Shown here one piece after another: positions 1 through 8,527 of a stretch of DNA of 64,000 bases. Source of the stretch: Citreicoccus inhibens (GTDB lineage: Bacteria > Myxococcota > Myxococcia > Myxococcales > Myxococcaceae). The notes below the pieces were generated by a model, which saw only the letters and a list, made by a program, of their open reading frames with translations, was not told the DNA's origin and did no database searches. Positions within the stretch are counted from its first letter, which is position 1, and every line of letters starts with the position of its first letter. The stretch spans positions 1 through 64,000 of the forward strand of contig NZ_JAHNZT010000020.1 of NCBI RefSeq assembly GCF_019039035.1, written 5' to 3'. Both the position numbers and the translations under genes were made by a program.

Positions 1-1851
1 GTTGTGTTGTTGTTTGTTTTGGAGCCCCGCTCGAATGCCGCCGCTCGCGCGGCTCCGGCTGCCCAGCCTCAGCCGGCCGCGTCGCCGGCGCGTTCCGCGG
101 CGGCTCGCGCGGAGCCGGTGGCCCGTCCGGCGCCCGTGCGCCGCGCGCCGGTGGTGGTGCAGGAGGTGGACGACGACGAGGATGACGCCCCGCCGCGTCG
201 GGTCGCCGCTCCGGCGGGACGTGGCAGCAAGTTCGTCACGCTGGCGCTCATCGTGCTCATCCCGCTGTTCGCCGGCGGCTATCAGTTCTACGCGTCGCGC
301 GCGAAGGCCCGGGCCCACTCGCTGAAGAAGGCGCTGGATGCGGCCACCGCCGAGCTGAAGCACGACTCGTTCGCCAGCTACAAGAAGGCGTGCGACGCGG
401 CCAACCAGGCGCTCGAGGTGGACTCCGATTCCACCGCGGCCCACGGCTACCTCGCCTACGCCTACGCCATCCGCTGGGGTGAGCACGGCGGCGGCGACGA
501 CGCCCGCAAGCAGGCCGAGGAGCATCTGGCCGCGGCCAAGAGTGGCAAGGAGCTGTCGAGCCACCTCTATGCGGCCGAGGCGCTCATCCTCACCTACAGC
601 GGCAAGGGCAAGGAGGCCCTGGGCCAGCTGGAGGAGCGGGTGAAGAAGTTCGACGCGGAGGGCAAGGCGTCCTCGCTCCTGTACCTGACGCTGGGCCTCA
701 TCCAGATGAACGCAGGAGACATGGAGCGCGCCCGCGACAGCCTGGAGCGCGCGCAGGCGCTGTCTCCGGACGACCCGCGCGTCTATGCCGGTCTGGGCGC
801 GGTGTACCGGCGCATGGGCCAGGACGCCACGGCCTGGAAGAACTACGACTTCGCGCTGCGCTACGAGAAGAACCACCCGGAGTCCCTGCTCGGGCGCTCG
901 CTGCTGATGCTGGAGCAGGACGAGCCCAACTACGAGCTGGCCAACCGGCTGCTCAAGGCGCTGCTGGAGGTGGATCCTCCGCCGAGCCCGCGGCAGCTGG
1001 CCACGGCGCACCTGGCGCGCTCGCTGCTCATCAGCCGCGTGTCGCTGGCCATGCCCTCGCTCAAGCCCGAGATGCAGCAGAAGCTCTCCGAGGTCACCGG
1101 CGTGCCGGTGGACAAGGACAAGGCTCGCGCCGAGGTGCTCAAGGCCGAGGAGACGGGCTTCGCGCTGGACAAGCAGAACCCGGAGCTCAGCCTCATCAAG
1201 GGCCGCCGCCTGCTCGTCGAGGGCAACTTCGACGCCGCCGCCGAGGAGATCCGCAAGGCCATCCGCCTGGATGGCTCGCGCGCCCAGTTCTACGTGGAGC
1301 TGGCCAAGGCGCTCATGGGCAAGCCCGGCGGCGAGAAGGAAGCCGCGGACGCGCTCAACACCGCCCTCAAGACCATGGGGGACAGCCCCAAGCTGGTCGT
1401 GATGCTGGGCAACGCCTACCGCCGGCAGGGCAAGCTCCCCGAGGCGCTGGCGCAGTATCAGCGCGCGGTGAAGGACCCGAAGGCCAAGAACCCGGAGGCG
1501 CGGCTGGCCATGGGCGCCATCTTCCGGGAGCGCTCCGAGTGGGACAAGGCGCTGGAGCAGCTCGAGAAGGCCAACCAGGAGTTCGTCGGTCAGACCGACC
1601 GCGCGGCCCTGGCGCTCACCGAGATGGGCCGCGTCTACCAGGGCAAGGGCGACGCCGCGAAGGCGGACGAGACCTACCAGCGCGCGCTCACCTCCGACGA
1701 GAACTACGCCCCGGCGTACTACTTCTACGCCTCGCTCCTGGCGAAGGACTCCAAGCAGGGCTCCAAGGCCAAGATGCTGGCGCAGGAGTACATGAAGCGC
1801 GATCCGAAGGGCGAGTACGCCTCCGAGGCCCAGCGGATGGCGGGCAACTAG
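1..1851 (+). CDS. TPR-repeat membrane-anchored protein (5' partial)
   Basis: The reading frame is open from the first base, so the true start lies upstream; no convincing start or ribosome site is visible. An Ala/Pro/Arg-rich cytoplasmic segment with an acidic patch (VDDDEDD) leads into one membrane segment (around FVTLALIVLIPLFAGGY, near residue 80). About 500 residues of tandem tetratricopeptide repeats follow, for example GLIQMNAGDMERARDSLERA and YAPAYYFYASLLAK. This is a single-pass scaffold with a large TPR domain outside the membrane; such proteins bind partner proteins. The myxobacterial versions often carry an N-terminal zinc ribbon, which would lie outside this window; that is inference. 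The partner and pathway cannot be told from sequence. It ends at a TAG followed 28 bases later by a strong hairpin. Confidence 0.85.
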   Translation, partial: VVLLFVLEPRSNAAARAAPAAQPQPAASPARSAAARAEPVARPAPVRRAPVVVQEVDDDEDDAPPRRVAAPAGRGSKFVTLALIVLIPLFAGGYQFYASRAKARAHSLKKALDAATAELKHDSFASYKKACDAANQALEVDSDSTAAHGYLAYAYAIRWGEHGGGDDARKQAEEHLAAAKSGKELSSHLYAAEALILTYSGKGKEALGQLEERVKKFDAEGKASSLLYLTLGLIQMNAGDMERARDSLERAQALSPDDPRVYAGLGAVYRRMGQDATAWKNYDFALRYEKNHPESLLGRSLLMLEQDEPNYELANRLLKALLEVDPPPSPRQLATAHLARSLLISRVSLAMPSLKPEMQQKLSEVTGVPVDKDKARAEVLKAEETGFALDKQNPELSLIKGRRLLVEGNFDAAAEEIRKAIRLDGSRAQFYVELAKALMGKPGGEKEAADALNTALKTMGDSPKLVVMLGNAYRRQGKLPEALAQYQRAVKDPKAKNPEARLAMGAIFRERSEWDKALEQLEKANQEFVGQTDRAALALTEMGRVYQGKGDAAKADETYQRALTSDENYAPAYYFYASLLAKDSKQGSKAKMLAQEYMKRDPKGEYASEAQRMAGN

Positions 1852-1879
1852 CCCGAGCCGTCCACGGCTGGCTTCATCC

Positions 1880-1911
1880 CGACGCCGCGGGCCCCAGGGC
1901 TCGCGGCGTCG
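1880..1911 (+). terminator. Hairpin terminator after the TPR gene
   Basis: A perfect 10-bp stem (cgacgccgcg with cgcggcgtcg) closes a 12-base loop and is followed by tgctttc. Position and strength fit transcription termination; the T run is poor, as is usual in GC-rich genomes. Confidence 0.6.
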
Positions 1912-2154
1912 TGCTTTCAGGACAAGCGCCGCTGATGCGCGCCGCCAGTTGGACACGGGGCTCGTCCTGGAGGCCGGGTTGATGCCCGGCCGGGCGGCCG
2001 ATATGCCCGCCCCGCGCGTTCCCAGCCTGGAAGCGGCGGCCTTGCCACCCCCTCCCGGTGCTTGTATGGGAGGGCGCACCTGGACGGGAGCGGCGTCCCG
2101 TCTTCCACCCGCGCCGGCAGCGAGGGCTGCCTGAGCCACATCCCGGGAGTCTGC

Positions 2155-3039
2155 GTGAGCGCGCGTGCTGTGTCCTTGTCGTCCACCGCGTCCGACCTGG
2201 TCTCCCTCACCAAGCCCAGCCTCTCCAGCCTCGTCATCATCACGACGGCCGGCGGCATGTGGCTGGCGCCGGGCGCGCTGAGCCCCGGGCGCGCGCTGGT
2301 GACCTTGCTGGCCACCTCCGGCACCGTGGGCGCGGCCAACGCGCTCAACTGCTACCTGGAGCGCCACAGCGACCAGTTCATGGCGCGCACCCGCAACCGG
2401 CCGCTGCCCGCCGGGCGCATGGACCCCGCGGTCGCGCTCTGGTTCGGCATCTCGCTGGCGGCCGTGTCGTTGCCCGCGCTGGCCCTGGGCGCCAACCTGC
2501 TGACCGCGGGCCTGGGGCTCCTGGCGCTGTTGAGCTACGTGCTCGCGTACACGCCGCTCAAGGCCCGCACGTCCGCGGCGATGCTGGTGGGCGCCGTTCC
2601 CGGCGCGCTGCCCCCGCTGATGGGGTGGACCGCGGTGACGAACGTGGTGGACTCGGGCGGCTTCGCGCTGTTCGCCATCCTGTTCCTCTGGCAGATGCCG
2701 CACTTCCTCGCCATCGCGCTCTTCCGCAAGGAGGAGTACGCCGCCGCGGGCCTCAAGTCCGTGCCGCTGGAGCGAGGAGACGAGTCCAGCCGCGCGCAGC
2801 TCGTGCTCTACGTGGTGGCGCTCGTCCCGATGACGCTCCTGCCCTTCCAGCTGAACATCGCGGGCGTGTGGTACCTGGCCGCGGCGGCCGGGCTGGGGCT
2901 CGCCTTCCTGGCCATGGGCGCGTGGGGCTTCTTCAAGCAGCTCGGGAAGCCGTGGGCGCGCCAGACGTTCTTCTATTCGCTGCTGTACCTGACCGGCCTG
3001 TTCGCCGCGTTGATGCTCGACCGCGTCCCTCGCGGCTAG
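2155..3039 (+). CDS. ctaB: Protoheme IX farnesyltransferase (heme O synthase)
   Basis: Adds a farnesyl group to heme b to make heme O, the precursor of heme A of aa3-type oxidases, in the cytoplasmic membrane. The UbiA-family signature is clear: NALNCYLERHSD followed by MARTRNRPLPAGR (residues 63-88), then about eight hydrophobic segments. A GTG at 2155 with GGGAG five bases upstream is the best start and gives 294 residues, normal for the family; upstream in-frame codons encode Ser/Gly-rich sequence without homology features. The first acidic residue of the NxxxDxxxD motif is Glu (E69) and the last is Asp (D73). It is followed after 33 bases by an ABC exporter pair and a cupredoxin-like lipoprotein, a context typical of cytochrome oxidase maturation. 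Confidence 0.92.
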   Translation: MSARAVSLSSTASDLVSLTKPSLSSLVIITTAGGMWLAPGALSPGRALVTLLATSGTVGAANALNCYLERHSDQFMARTRNRPLPAGRMDPAVALWFGISLAAVSLPALALGANLLTAGLGLLALLSYVLAYTPLKARTSAAMLVGAVPGALPPLMGWTAVTNVVDSGGFALFAILFLWQMPHFLAIALFRKEEYAAAGLKSVPLERGDESSRAQLVLYVVALVPMTLLPFQLNIAGVWYLAAAAGLGLAFLAMGAWGFFKQLGKPWARQTFFYSLLYLTGLFAALMLDRVPRG

Positions 3040-3072
3040 CGCGCGCGGGCGCAGGCCGGGGAGCAGACGCCC

Positions 3073-4065
3073 ATGCTTGAAAGCCCGGTCCCCTCGCTTC
3101 CGCCCCCCTTGCTGCAACTGGAGGGGCTCACGCGCCGTTTCGCTGGCCGCACCGCGGTGGATGGCCTGACGCTGTCCGTGCGGCAGGGCGAGATCCTGGG
3201 CCTGCTCGGTCCCAACGGCGCGGGCAAGTCCACCACGTTCCAGCTCCTGGCGGGGCTGCTGGCTCCGGACGCGGGGCATGTGCGCTTCGCGGGGCAGTCG
3301 TTGTCCCTGAGCGACCCGTCGCTGCGCCGCCGCATGGGCATCATCTTCCAGCGCGGCAGCCTGGATGACCTGCTGTCCGCGCGCGAGAACCTGCTCCTGG
3401 GGGCTCGGCTGTACGGCCTGTCCGGCGCGCGGGCGCGTGAGCGGGTGGAGACCATGCTGACGCTCATCGGTCTGAGCGACCGGGGCGACGAGCGGGTGGG
3501 GACGTGGTCGGGCGGCATGCGGCGGCGGCTGGAGCTGGCGCGCGCGCTGGTGCACCAGCCCCGCGTGCTCCTGATGGACGAGCCCACCCAGGGCTTGGAC
3601 GAGGGCTCGTTCCGCACCTTCTGGGCGCACCTCAAGCGCCTGCGCGACGCGGAGGGCATCACGGTGCTGCTCACCACCCACCGCGCGGACGAGGCGGAGG
3701 TGTGCGATCGGCTCGCGGTCCTGGACGGCGGGAAGCTGGTGGCGTGCGACACGCCGGCGGCGCTCGCGGCGCGCATGGGCGGGGACATCCTGACCCTGGA
3801 GGCGCCGGAGCCCGAGGCCCTGGCCACGCAGGTGCGCGAGCGCCTGGGGCTGGAGGCGAGCGTGGTGGAGGGGCAGGTGCGCGTGGAGGTCGCGCAAGGA
3901 CACGCGCTGGTGCCGCGACTGGTGGAGGCCTTCCCTCCGGGGCGGTTCGCCTCCGTGTCGCTGCGCCGGCCCACGCTGGCGGACGTGTTCCTCCAGCTCA
4001 CCGGGCGCGCGCTCGGAGCGGACGCTCCGGCCCCGCAGCCCGTCGCGAAGAGGGGTCGTCGATGA
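3073..4065 (+). CDS. ABC transporter ATP-binding protein
   Basis: Cytoplasmic ATPase of an ABC-2 type exporter. Walker A is GPNGAGKST (residues 46-54), the signature is WSGGMRRR (near 144), Walker B is VLLMDEPTQGLDE (near 168) and the switch histidine lies in TTHRADEAE. The length (330 residues) includes a C-terminal accessory domain of about 90 residues, as in daunorubicin/Nod-type drug and polysaccharide exporters. Its stop overlaps the start of the permease gene by four bases (ATGA), so the two are translationally coupled. The position between heme O synthase and a copper-protein-like lipoprotein suggests a role in oxidase assembly (heme, copper or lipid export); the substrate is unknown. 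Confidence 0.92.
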   Translation: MLESPVPSLPPPLLQLEGLTRRFAGRTAVDGLTLSVRQGEILGLLGPNGAGKSTTFQLLAGLLAPDAGHVRFAGQSLSLSDPSLRRRMGIIFQRGSLDDLLSARENLLLGARLYGLSGARARERVETMLTLIGLSDRGDERVGTWSGGMRRRLELARALVHQPRVLLMDEPTQGLDEGSFRTFWAHLKRLRDAEGITVLLTTHRADEAEVCDRLAVLDGGKLVACDTPAALAARMGGDILTLEAPEPEALATQVRERLGLEASVVEGQVRVEVAQGHALVPRLVEAFPPGRFASVSLRRPTLADVFLQLTGRALGADAPAPQPVAKRGRR

Positions 4066-4916
4066 GCGCCGAGGTATCCGCGGGTCAGCCCGCGCTGGAG
4101 GCCCCCGCGGCCACGCGTCCCGAGCCCGGGGCGCTGGCGCTGCAATGGGCGACGGTGCGCGTGCTGCTGGCGCGTGACGTGGTGCGCTTCTTCCGGCAGC
4201 CGAGCCGCGTGGTGGGCGCGCTCGCGCAGCCCATCCTGTTCTGGTTCGTCATCGGCTCGGGCTTCGCGGGCTCGTTCCGCGTGGAGGGCGCGCAGGGGCT
4301 GGGCTACCAGCAGTTCTTCTTCCCCGGCGTCGTCACCATGGTGGTGCTCTTCAGCGCCATCTTCGCCACCATCACCGTCATCGAGGACCGCAAGGAGGGC
4401 TTCCTCCAGGCGGTGCTCGCCGGGCCGGGTTCTCGGCTCGCGGTGGTGTTGGGCAAGGCGCTCGGCTCGTCCACCATCGCGCTGATGCAGGCGTCGCTGT
4501 TCCTCCTGCTGGCCCCGTTGGCCGGCGTGCGGGGGGACACGGTGAACCTGCCGCTGTTGGCCGCGGTGATGGTGCTGTCGGCGCTCGCGCTGACGGGCAT
4601 GGGCATGTCGCTGGCGTGGTGGGTGCGCTCCAGCGCGGGCTACCACGCGGTGATGAGCATCGTGCTCCTGCCCATGTGGGTGCTGTCCGGCGCCATGTTC
4701 CCGCTGAAGGGCGCGGGGCCGGTGATGGCGTGGGTGATGCGGCTCAACCCCATGCGCTTCTCGGTCGAAGGCGTGCGCCGGGCGCTCTATGGCGTCGAGG
4801 CGTCCGCGGCGGTGGGCTCCGCTCAGAGCGGCCTGGGGCTGGAAGTCCCGGTGCTGCTCGCGTTCGCGGTGGTGTTCCTCGGGCTGGCGGCCTTCAGCGT
4901 GAGCCGCCGCGAGTAG
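4062..4916 (+). CDS. ABC-2 type transporter permease
   Basis: Membrane partner of the preceding ATPase. A 50-residue cytoplasmic N-terminus leads into about six hydrophobic segments (PILFWFVIGSGFAG, VTMVVLFSAIFATITVI, ALMQASLFLLLAPLAGV, LLAAVMVLSALALTGMGM, SIVLLPMWVLSGAMF, VLLAFAVVFLGLAAF). The segment EDRKEGFLQAVLAGP matches the conserved cytoplasmic loop of ABC-2 permeases that contacts the ATPase. 284 residues is normal. The start at 4062 overlaps the ATPase stop (ATGA). Substrate not predictable; oxidase-biogenesis context as for the neighbours. Confidence 0.92.
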   Translation: MSAEVSAGQPALEAPAATRPEPGALALQWATVRVLLARDVVRFFRQPSRVVGALAQPILFWFVIGSGFAGSFRVEGAQGLGYQQFFFPGVVTMVVLFSAIFATITVIEDRKEGFLQAVLAGPGSRLAVVLGKALGSSTIALMQASLFLLLAPLAGVRGDTVNLPLLAAVMVLSALALTGMGMSLAWWVRSSAGYHAVMSIVLLPMWVLSGAMFPLKGAGPVMAWVMRLNPMRFSVEGVRRALYGVEASAAVGSAQSGLGLEVPVLLAFAVVFLGLAAFSVSRRE

Positions 4917-5013
4917 CCCCGCCGAGCCCGCCCCGCCGGTTGGACTTGGGGTCTCCCTTCCACTACGAGGGGACCCACGTTGGAACCCTGAAGCTCATCA
5001 AGGAGACTGCCTC

Positions 5014-5820
5014 ATGACGCTGCGTTCGCTCGGCCTGGCGGTGGTGGGTGCCGCGGGCCTGATGGCCCTGCCGGCTTGCAAGAAGGACGAGGCGCCGCCC
5101 GCGCCCGCACCCTCGACGGAGACGCCCGCGCCTTCGGCCGCCAGGCCCGCCGCGCCGGTGGCCGCCGCGCCCGCGGGCAAGGGCGTGGTGAAGGGCGTGG
5201 TGAAGTTCGCGGGCGAGGCGCCCGTGATGGCGGACCTGCCCGCGAGCCTCGACTCGGCCTGCGAGGGACGGCCGGCGAAGGAGCAGTCGGTGCTGGTGAA
5301 GGACGGGCGACTGCAGAACGTGCTGGTGCGCGTGAAGGGGCCCGTGGCCGGTGCTCCGCCCGCGCCGACCACGCCGGTGCTCGTGGACCAGTCCAAGTGC
5401 ACGTACCTGCCGCGCGTGCAGGGCGCGATGCCGGGCCAGCAGGTGATGTTCAAGAACAGCGACGGCACGCTCCACAACGTCCGCGGCGTGGTGGGCACCA
5501 AGCCCGTGTTCAACGTCGCGCAGCCGCCGTCGGCCGCTCCGGTGGAGAAGGCGCTGCCCGCGGATGCGGACGTGCTCAAGCTCAAGTGCGACGTGCACCC
5601 GTGGATGGCGGCCTTCGTCGTCTCCAACGCGAACCCGTTCTTCGCGACCACGGGCGAGGACGGCGCCTTCACGCTCACGGGCCTGCCGGCGGGCACGTAC
5701 ACGCTGGAGGCGTGGCACGAGACGCTCGGCACGAAGACGGCCGAGGTGACGGTCAAGGACGACGCGCCCGCCGAGGCCACCTTCGACTTCTCCGCCGCGG
5801 ACGCCACGGCGAAGAAGTAG
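5014..5820 (+). CDS. Cupredoxin-like / carboxypeptidase-regulatory-like lipoprotein
   Basis: A lipoprotein signal peptide ends in LMALPAC (lipobox), with KKDE right after the cysteine. An Ala/Pro-rich linker follows, then a beta-rich domain of the type annotated as methylamine-utilisation or plastocyanin-like: LKCDVHPWMAAFVV resembles the C-x-H loop of cupredoxins, and an upstream histidine (GTLHNVRG) could complete a copper site. The end (GAFTLTGLPAGTYTLEAWHE) is a carboxypeptidase regulatory-like fold. ATG at 5014 has AAGGAG eight bases upstream. Placement after heme O synthase and an ABC exporter suggests periplasmic copper or redox function linked to terminal oxidase; copper binding is inference. 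Confidence 0.8.
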   Translation: MTLRSLGLAVVGAAGLMALPACKKDEAPPAPAPSTETPAPSAARPAAPVAAAPAGKGVVKGVVKFAGEAPVMADLPASLDSACEGRPAKEQSVLVKDGRLQNVLVRVKGPVAGAPPAPTTPVLVDQSKCTYLPRVQGAMPGQQVMFKNSDGTLHNVRGVVGTKPVFNVAQPPSAAPVEKALPADADVLKLKCDVHPWMAAFVVSNANPFFATTGEDGAFTLTGLPAGTYTLEAWHETLGTKTAEVTVKDDAPAEATFDFSAADATAKK

Positions 5821-5832
5821 GCGTGCGCCGCG

Positions 5833-5863
5833 CTCCGGGGCCGTGAGGCTTCAGGCCCCGGAG
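5833..5863. terminator. Bidirectional hairpin terminator
   Basis: A perfect 10-bp inverted repeat (ctccggggcc / ggccccggag) with an 11-base loop sits between two convergent genes, 13 bases after the lipoprotein stop and 12 bases before the histidine kinase stop. It probably serves both transcripts. Confidence 0.7.
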
Positions 5864-5874
5864 TCGCTTCCGCG

Positions 5875-7278
5875 TCAGGCTTCCGCGCGCCCCGGGGGGC
5901 CCTGCCGGCGGACGGTGAAGCCCACCCGCGCGCCGCCACCCGGGCGGTTCTCCGCGAAGGTCTCACCCCCATGGGCTCGGGCGATGCGCTGCACGAGCGC
6001 GAGCCCCAGGCCCAGGGAGCCCGCCTCGCGCGCCTCTCCGCCGCGGTCCTTGCGGTAGAACGGCTGGAAGATGCGCGTCTCTTCGCCGGGGAGGAGGCCT
6101 GGACCTCGGTCATCCACGCAGAAGGCCACCTCGGCATCGCCGCGCGGCATCATCCGCAGCGACTCCGCGCCGCCGCCGTGCTTGCGCGCGTTGTCCAGCA
6201 GGTTCACCAGGGCGCGCCCCAGCAGCGTCGCATCCGCCACCAGCCCCGGCTCCTCGGCGGTGACGTCGAGTCTCTCCGTGGGGAGGCCCGCGCGCTCCAG
6301 CGCTCGACACGCCAGCTCCCGGCCATCCAGCACCTTGGGCGTGAGCTGCCCGAAGTCCAGCCGCGAGCTGGCCAGGAGTTCGCCCACCAGCGCGTCCAGC
6401 TCCACCACCTCGCGGTCCATCTGGTCGAGCGTGCGGGGACTGCCGCCGCTGTCGCGCAAAAGCTCCGTGAGGACGCGCATGCGAGCCAGGGGCGTGCGCA
6501 GCTCATGTGAGACGGCGGCGAGCAGCTCGCGTTGGTCCACCACCTGCTTCTCGATGCGCGCGGCCATGTCATTGAAGGCCTCGGCCAGCTCGGCGAACTC
6601 GCCCGTGGCGTGCCAGTCCAGGCTCGCGCGGGCATCCAGCTTGCCCGCGCCGAGCGCTTGGGTCGTGCGCACCAGGATGTCCACCGGGCGCGCCAGCTTC
6701 CGGGCGATGCTTCCGGAGGCGGCCCACAGCACGATCGCCGACAAGGCCAGTGGCAGGATGAAGCGCCAGATGGGCCGGTTGCGCGTGTTGCCATAGCAGG
6801 CGCGCGCCTGGCCCAGGCGCGTGCCGCCGCGCTCCACGGGCACGGAGATGTCGGGCCCGTGGCATGGCTCCCCTGCGTGCGCGATGACGGCCCCGCCCGT
6901 GTCCAGCAGCTCCACGGACACGTTCAAGTCGCGCGAGATGCCCTCCATCAGCGCCTGCCGCTGCGCCGGGACGTCCCAGGCCTCGGCGAAGCGATTGCCG
7001 ACGTAGTGGCGCATGCGCTCCGCTTCCTGGCTCCACAGCGTGCCGCCCACCAGGTTCATCACCGCGCCGACGATCATGCTGGTGACGAGGATGCTCGCGC
7101 CGAACCACATGAAGAGCCGGCGGTGCAGGCGGGCGCGCACGTAGTGGCCCAGGCGCCCCATTCGCCAGTGATGCCAGTGGTGCCACTGATGCCAGGGGGG
7201 GGGATGAGGGAAGGGCGGCGGATGACGGCCCCGACCCTGCGAGCGGGGATGGGGCCGGGGTGGAGGGCGGGGCCTCAT
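5875..7278 (-). CDS. Envelope-stress sensor histidine kinase (CpxA/RstB type)
   Basis: Membrane histidine kinase, partner of the regulator just upstream. Order: Pro/His-rich N-terminus with a HQWHHWHHW run (residues 30-38), first membrane segment (57-78), periplasmic loop of about 90 residues, second membrane segment (171-190), HAMP region (RPVDILVRTTQAL), dimerisation box AAVSHELRTPLARM with phospho-His258, then N box NLLDNARKHG, G1 DDRGPGLLPGEE and G2 GLGLALV. 467 residues is normal. ATG at 7278 overlaps the regulator stop (ATGA). Met40 is an alternative start that would remove the His-rich stretch. Last gene of a four-gene operon with a CpxP-like protein, so envelope or metal stress is the likely signal (inference). 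Confidence 0.92.
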   Translation of the reverse strand: MRPRPPPRPHPRSQGRGRHPPPFPHPPPWHQWHHWHHWRMGRLGHYVRARLHRRLFMWFGASILVTSMIVGAVMNLVGGTLWSQEAERMRHYVGNRFAEAWDVPAQRQALMEGISRDLNVSVELLDTGGAVIAHAGEPCHGPDISVPVERGGTRLGQARACYGNTRNRPIWRFILPLALSAIVLWAASGSIARKLARPVDILVRTTQALGAGKLDARASLDWHATGEFAELAEAFNDMAARIEKQVVDQRELLAAVSHELRTPLARMRVLTELLRDSGGSPRTLDQMDREVVELDALVGELLASSRLDFGQLTPKVLDGRELACRALERAGLPTERLDVTAEEPGLVADATLLGRALVNLLDNARKHGGGAESLRMMPRGDAEVAFCVDDRGPGLLPGEETRIFQPFYRKDRGGEAREAGSLGLGLALVQRIARAHGGETFAENRPGGGARVGFTVRRQGPPGRAEA

Positions 7279-7955
7279 ACGCCCTCTTTGGCGAAGACGT
7301 AGCCCACGCCGCGCACGGTCTTGATGAGCCGGGTGCCCACGTCGCCGAGCTTCTGTCTCAGATGGGAGATGTGCACGTCCACGGTGCGCTCGCCCACGAC
7401 GGTGTCCGTGCGGCCGGCCTCACCCAGCAGCGCGTCGCGGGGGATGACGCGCCCCGCGCGGCGGACCAGCGCCACCAGGAGGTCGAACTCCAGGCCGGTG
7501 AGGTCCACCGGCTTGCCATCCACCTGGACCTCGCGCCCGGCCACGTCGATGGAGACGCCCGCGGCCTCCAGGCGGTCCGCCACCGCCGAGGGCTGCGAGC
7601 GCCGCAGCACCGCGCGCAACCGCGCGAGCAGCTCGCGCGGACTGAAGGGCTTGGGCAGATAGTCGTCCGCGCCCAACTCCAGGCCCACCACGCGGTCCGT
7701 CTCATCACCCTTGGCGGTGAGCATGAGCACCGGGATGCGGCTCTTGGCCCGGATGCGCTTGCACACCTCCAGGCCATCCATGCCCGGCATCATCACGTCC
7801 AGGAGCACGGCGTCGTAGGCCCCGGCCTCCAACGCCGCCAGCCCACGTCCTCCGTCGACCGCGTGGCTGACGGTGAGGCCGTTCTTCCCGAGGTACTCGG
7901 CGAGCAGTTCATACATCCGGGTGTCGTCGTCGATGAGCAGGACGCGTGTGGACAT
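7275..7955 (-). CDS. OmpR-family response regulator (CpxR/RstA type)
   Basis: Receiver domain with acidic pocket DDD (residues 9-11), phosphoacceptor D53 in LLDVMMPGMDG, and KPF near residue 104; then a C-terminal winged-helix DNA-binding domain (EFDLLVALVRRAGRVIPRDAL, VDVHISHLRQKLGD, IKTVRGVGYVF). 226 residues, the usual length. ATG at 7955 is chosen because the receiver fold begins there; the upstream open frame has no homology. The gene overlaps the kinase by four bases, so the pair is coupled. Confidence 0.95.
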   Translation of the reverse strand: MSTRVLLIDDDTRMYELLAEYLGKNGLTVSHAVDGGRGLAALEAGAYDAVLLDVMMPGMDGLEVCKRIRAKSRIPVLMLTAKGDETDRVVGLELGADDYLPKPFSPRELLARLRAVLRRSQPSAVADRLEAAGVSIDVAGREVQVDGKPVDLTGLEFDLLVALVRRAGRVIPRDALLGEAGRTDTVVGERTVDVHISHLRQKLGDVGTRLIKTVRGVGYVFAKEGV

Positions 7956-7969
7956 GGAGGGCCGGGACT

Positions 7970-8491
7970 CTAACGCGCCCCGGTCGTCGCGGCGGGCGCG
8001 CTGCCCATGGAAACGGGCAGGGCCAGGGTGGGGGACGGCCGGACGGCCGGGCTGGCGTCGAGCGTCGCCAGGTTTCCCGTGGAGAGGGCGAACCCCGTGA
8101 CACCGGCCGCCATGGGGGCGGCGGCGACATACACCGGCTGCGCTCCCGCCGCGGTGGTGACGATGACGGGCTGCAGGCCCATGGGGGTCGCGACATAGAG
8201 GGCCTGGAGGCCCTGCGGGGACGGCATCAGGGTGGGCATCGCCGTCGCGGCGACCGGGAGCGGAGCGAAGGCGGGCGGCGGGGTGACGGAGACGATGACC
8301 GGGCCACTGCTCGCGGCGGCGGGCGGCGGCGCGCTGGTGGTCGGCGCGGGTTGGGGCGTGCGGGGCGAGGGGCCGTCCCACGCCGCACCTGCATGGCAGG
8401 CCCGGTGACGATGGGCGAGGCTCGCGAAGCCCGAGGCGTAGCCGCCGACGGTTCCCGCGGCGAGGAGGATGATCAACAGACGGCGAGGCAT
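7970..8491 (-). CDS. Small exported Pro/Ala-rich protein of stress operon
   Basis: Begins MPRRLLIILLAAGTVGGYASG, a secretion signal or single membrane anchor, preceded by AAGGAG seven bases before the ATG. The rest (about 150 residues) is low in charge and rich in Pro, Ala, Val and Thr, with loosely repeated units (LQALYVATPMGLQPVIVTT, AQPVYVAAAPMAAG). No family is recognised. It lies between the CpxP-like gene and the response regulator, 15 bases before the latter, so it is part of the operon. A periplasmic spacer or stress-responsive accessory protein is possible but unproven. Confidence 0.7.
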   Translation of the reverse strand: MPRRLLIILLAAGTVGGYASGFASLAHRHRACHAGAAWDGPSPRTPQPAPTTSAPPPAAASSGPVIVSVTPPPAFAPLPVAATAMPTLMPSPQGLQALYVATPMGLQPVIVTTAAGAQPVYVAAAPMAAGVTGFALSTGNLATLDASPAVRPSPTLALPVSMGSAPAATTGAR

Positions 8492-8527
8492 GGGTGTGCT
8501 CCTTGCGTGTGCCGGAGGGAACGAGGC

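Noticed and set aside
2058..3080. Second open frame within the heme O synthase gene
   Set aside because: Out-of-frame Arg/Ala-rich translation of the same DNA; the UbiA motif is in the other frame.
3036..4646. Long open frame on the minus strand opposite the ABC transporter genes
   Set aside because: Arg/His-rich translation with no motif; lies fully opposite two well-supported genes. Typical antisense shadow in GC-rich DNA.
7956..8381. N-terminal extension of the response regulator
   Set aside because: The sequence before Met at 7955 overlaps the upstream exported-protein gene and has no receiver-domain homology.
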